A stretch of 6,122 bases of DNA from Chloroflexota bacterium (GTDB lineage: Bacteria; Chloroflexota; Dehalococcoidia; Lucifugimonadales; Lucifugimonadaceae): NCBI GenBank assembly GCA_029262715.1, contig JAJCYX010000278.1:1-6122 (forward strand), in the 5' to 3' direction. The notes under the pieces were generated by a model that was not told the origin of the DNA, searched no databases, and saw nothing but the letters and a program-made list of their open reading frames with translations. The first letter of the stretch is position 1. Every line of letters starts with the position of its first letter. A program made the translations under genes and the position numbers. Shown piece after piece: positions 5,925-6,122 of this stretch.

Positions 5925-6122
5925 TCATCTTGGATAGGGTTCGACGTTTACCTCTGGTAGTTTGACGTCGCCTCGTTCCACCATCATCTCAATGAGTGCC
6001 CAATCGTACTCGGTATTCACATCAAGCCCTTCGCGCTCACTGGTAATGAAGGGCATCACGACGTTACCGGCGATAGTGCGATCTTCGAAGATCACTCTGC
6101 TCCAGGCGATCTCGAGGCTGGC
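5925..6122 (-). CDS. Cytidylyltransferase family protein, C-terminal part (CMP-sugar synthetase type)
   Basis: The 5' end lies outside the window; the last 65 residues are visible, ending at TGA (5925-5927). The end of the family's catalytic domain is recognisable: GNVVMPFITSEREGLDVNTE followed by YDWALIEMM and a short KLPEV tail. The pattern 'EG-hydrophobic-D-[IV]-N/D-T-E-x-DW-x-hydrophobic-x-E' is typical of acylneuraminate cytidylyltransferases (CTP_transf_3), which activate nonulosonic or related acidic sugars with CTP to give CMP-sugars for surface glycans. The product would be cytosolic. Because the N-terminal CTP-binding part is not seen, the substrate cannot be judged. The next gene begins 327 bp further on, so it is probably not in the same operon as the LamG gene. 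Confidence 0.75.
   Translation of the reverse strand, partial: ASLEIAWSRVIFEDRTIAGNVVMPFITSEREGLDVNTEYDWALIEMMVERGDVKLPEVNVEPYPR

Overview
All recognisable genes in this window lie on the minus strand, so transcription runs from base 6122 towards base 1. Base composition is moderately GC-rich, starts are ATG or GTG, and Shine-Dalgarno sites are good in front of three of the genes, so this is bacterial chromosomal DNA. No rRNA, tRNA, transposase, integrase or CRISPR array was seen. No taxon-specific marker is present. The mix of a Gal80-like Gfo/Idh/MocA oxidoreductase, an atypical SDR, an MFS_3-type exporter and a LamG protein would fit a free-living Chloroflexota (for example a SAR202-like Dehalococcoidia) or an actinobacterium, but this is a weak inference.

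Layout in transcription order: (i) 6122-5925, the last 65 residues of a cytidylyltransferase of the acylneuraminate/CMP-sugar type; (ii) 5924-5598, a 327-bp spacer holding short hairpins, a doubtful 33-codon plus-strand ORF and the leader of the next gene; (iii) 5597-3750, a secreted 615-residue protein with a signal peptide, a LamG (concanavalin-like) domain, a middle beta-rich domain and nine short beta-solenoid-like repeats; (iv) 3749-3539, a spacer holding a decayed C-terminal tail of a second Gfo/Idh/MocA gene and a 26-bp operator-like palindrome; (v) 3538-2438, an intact Gal80-like Gfo/Idh/MocA oxidoreductase; (vi) a 158-bp gap with a 7-bp stem-loop; (vii) 2279-1284, an atypical SDR (NAD-dependent epimerase/dehydratase family); (viii) 1223-1, an MFS transporter that runs off the window.

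The oxidoreductase, SDR and MFS genes form a plausible co-transcribed set: two NAD(P)-dependent sugar- or polyol-type enzymes followed by an efflux or uptake carrier. The palindrome just upstream of the first of them is a candidate control site. The LamG protein looks like a separately expressed secreted product.

The most notable observations are the oxidoreductase-tail remnant, which shows that a paralogue once lay where the LamG gene now ends; the palindrome; the unusual secreted architecture; and the replacement of the usual EKP catalytic motif by EWP in the intact oxidoreductase.
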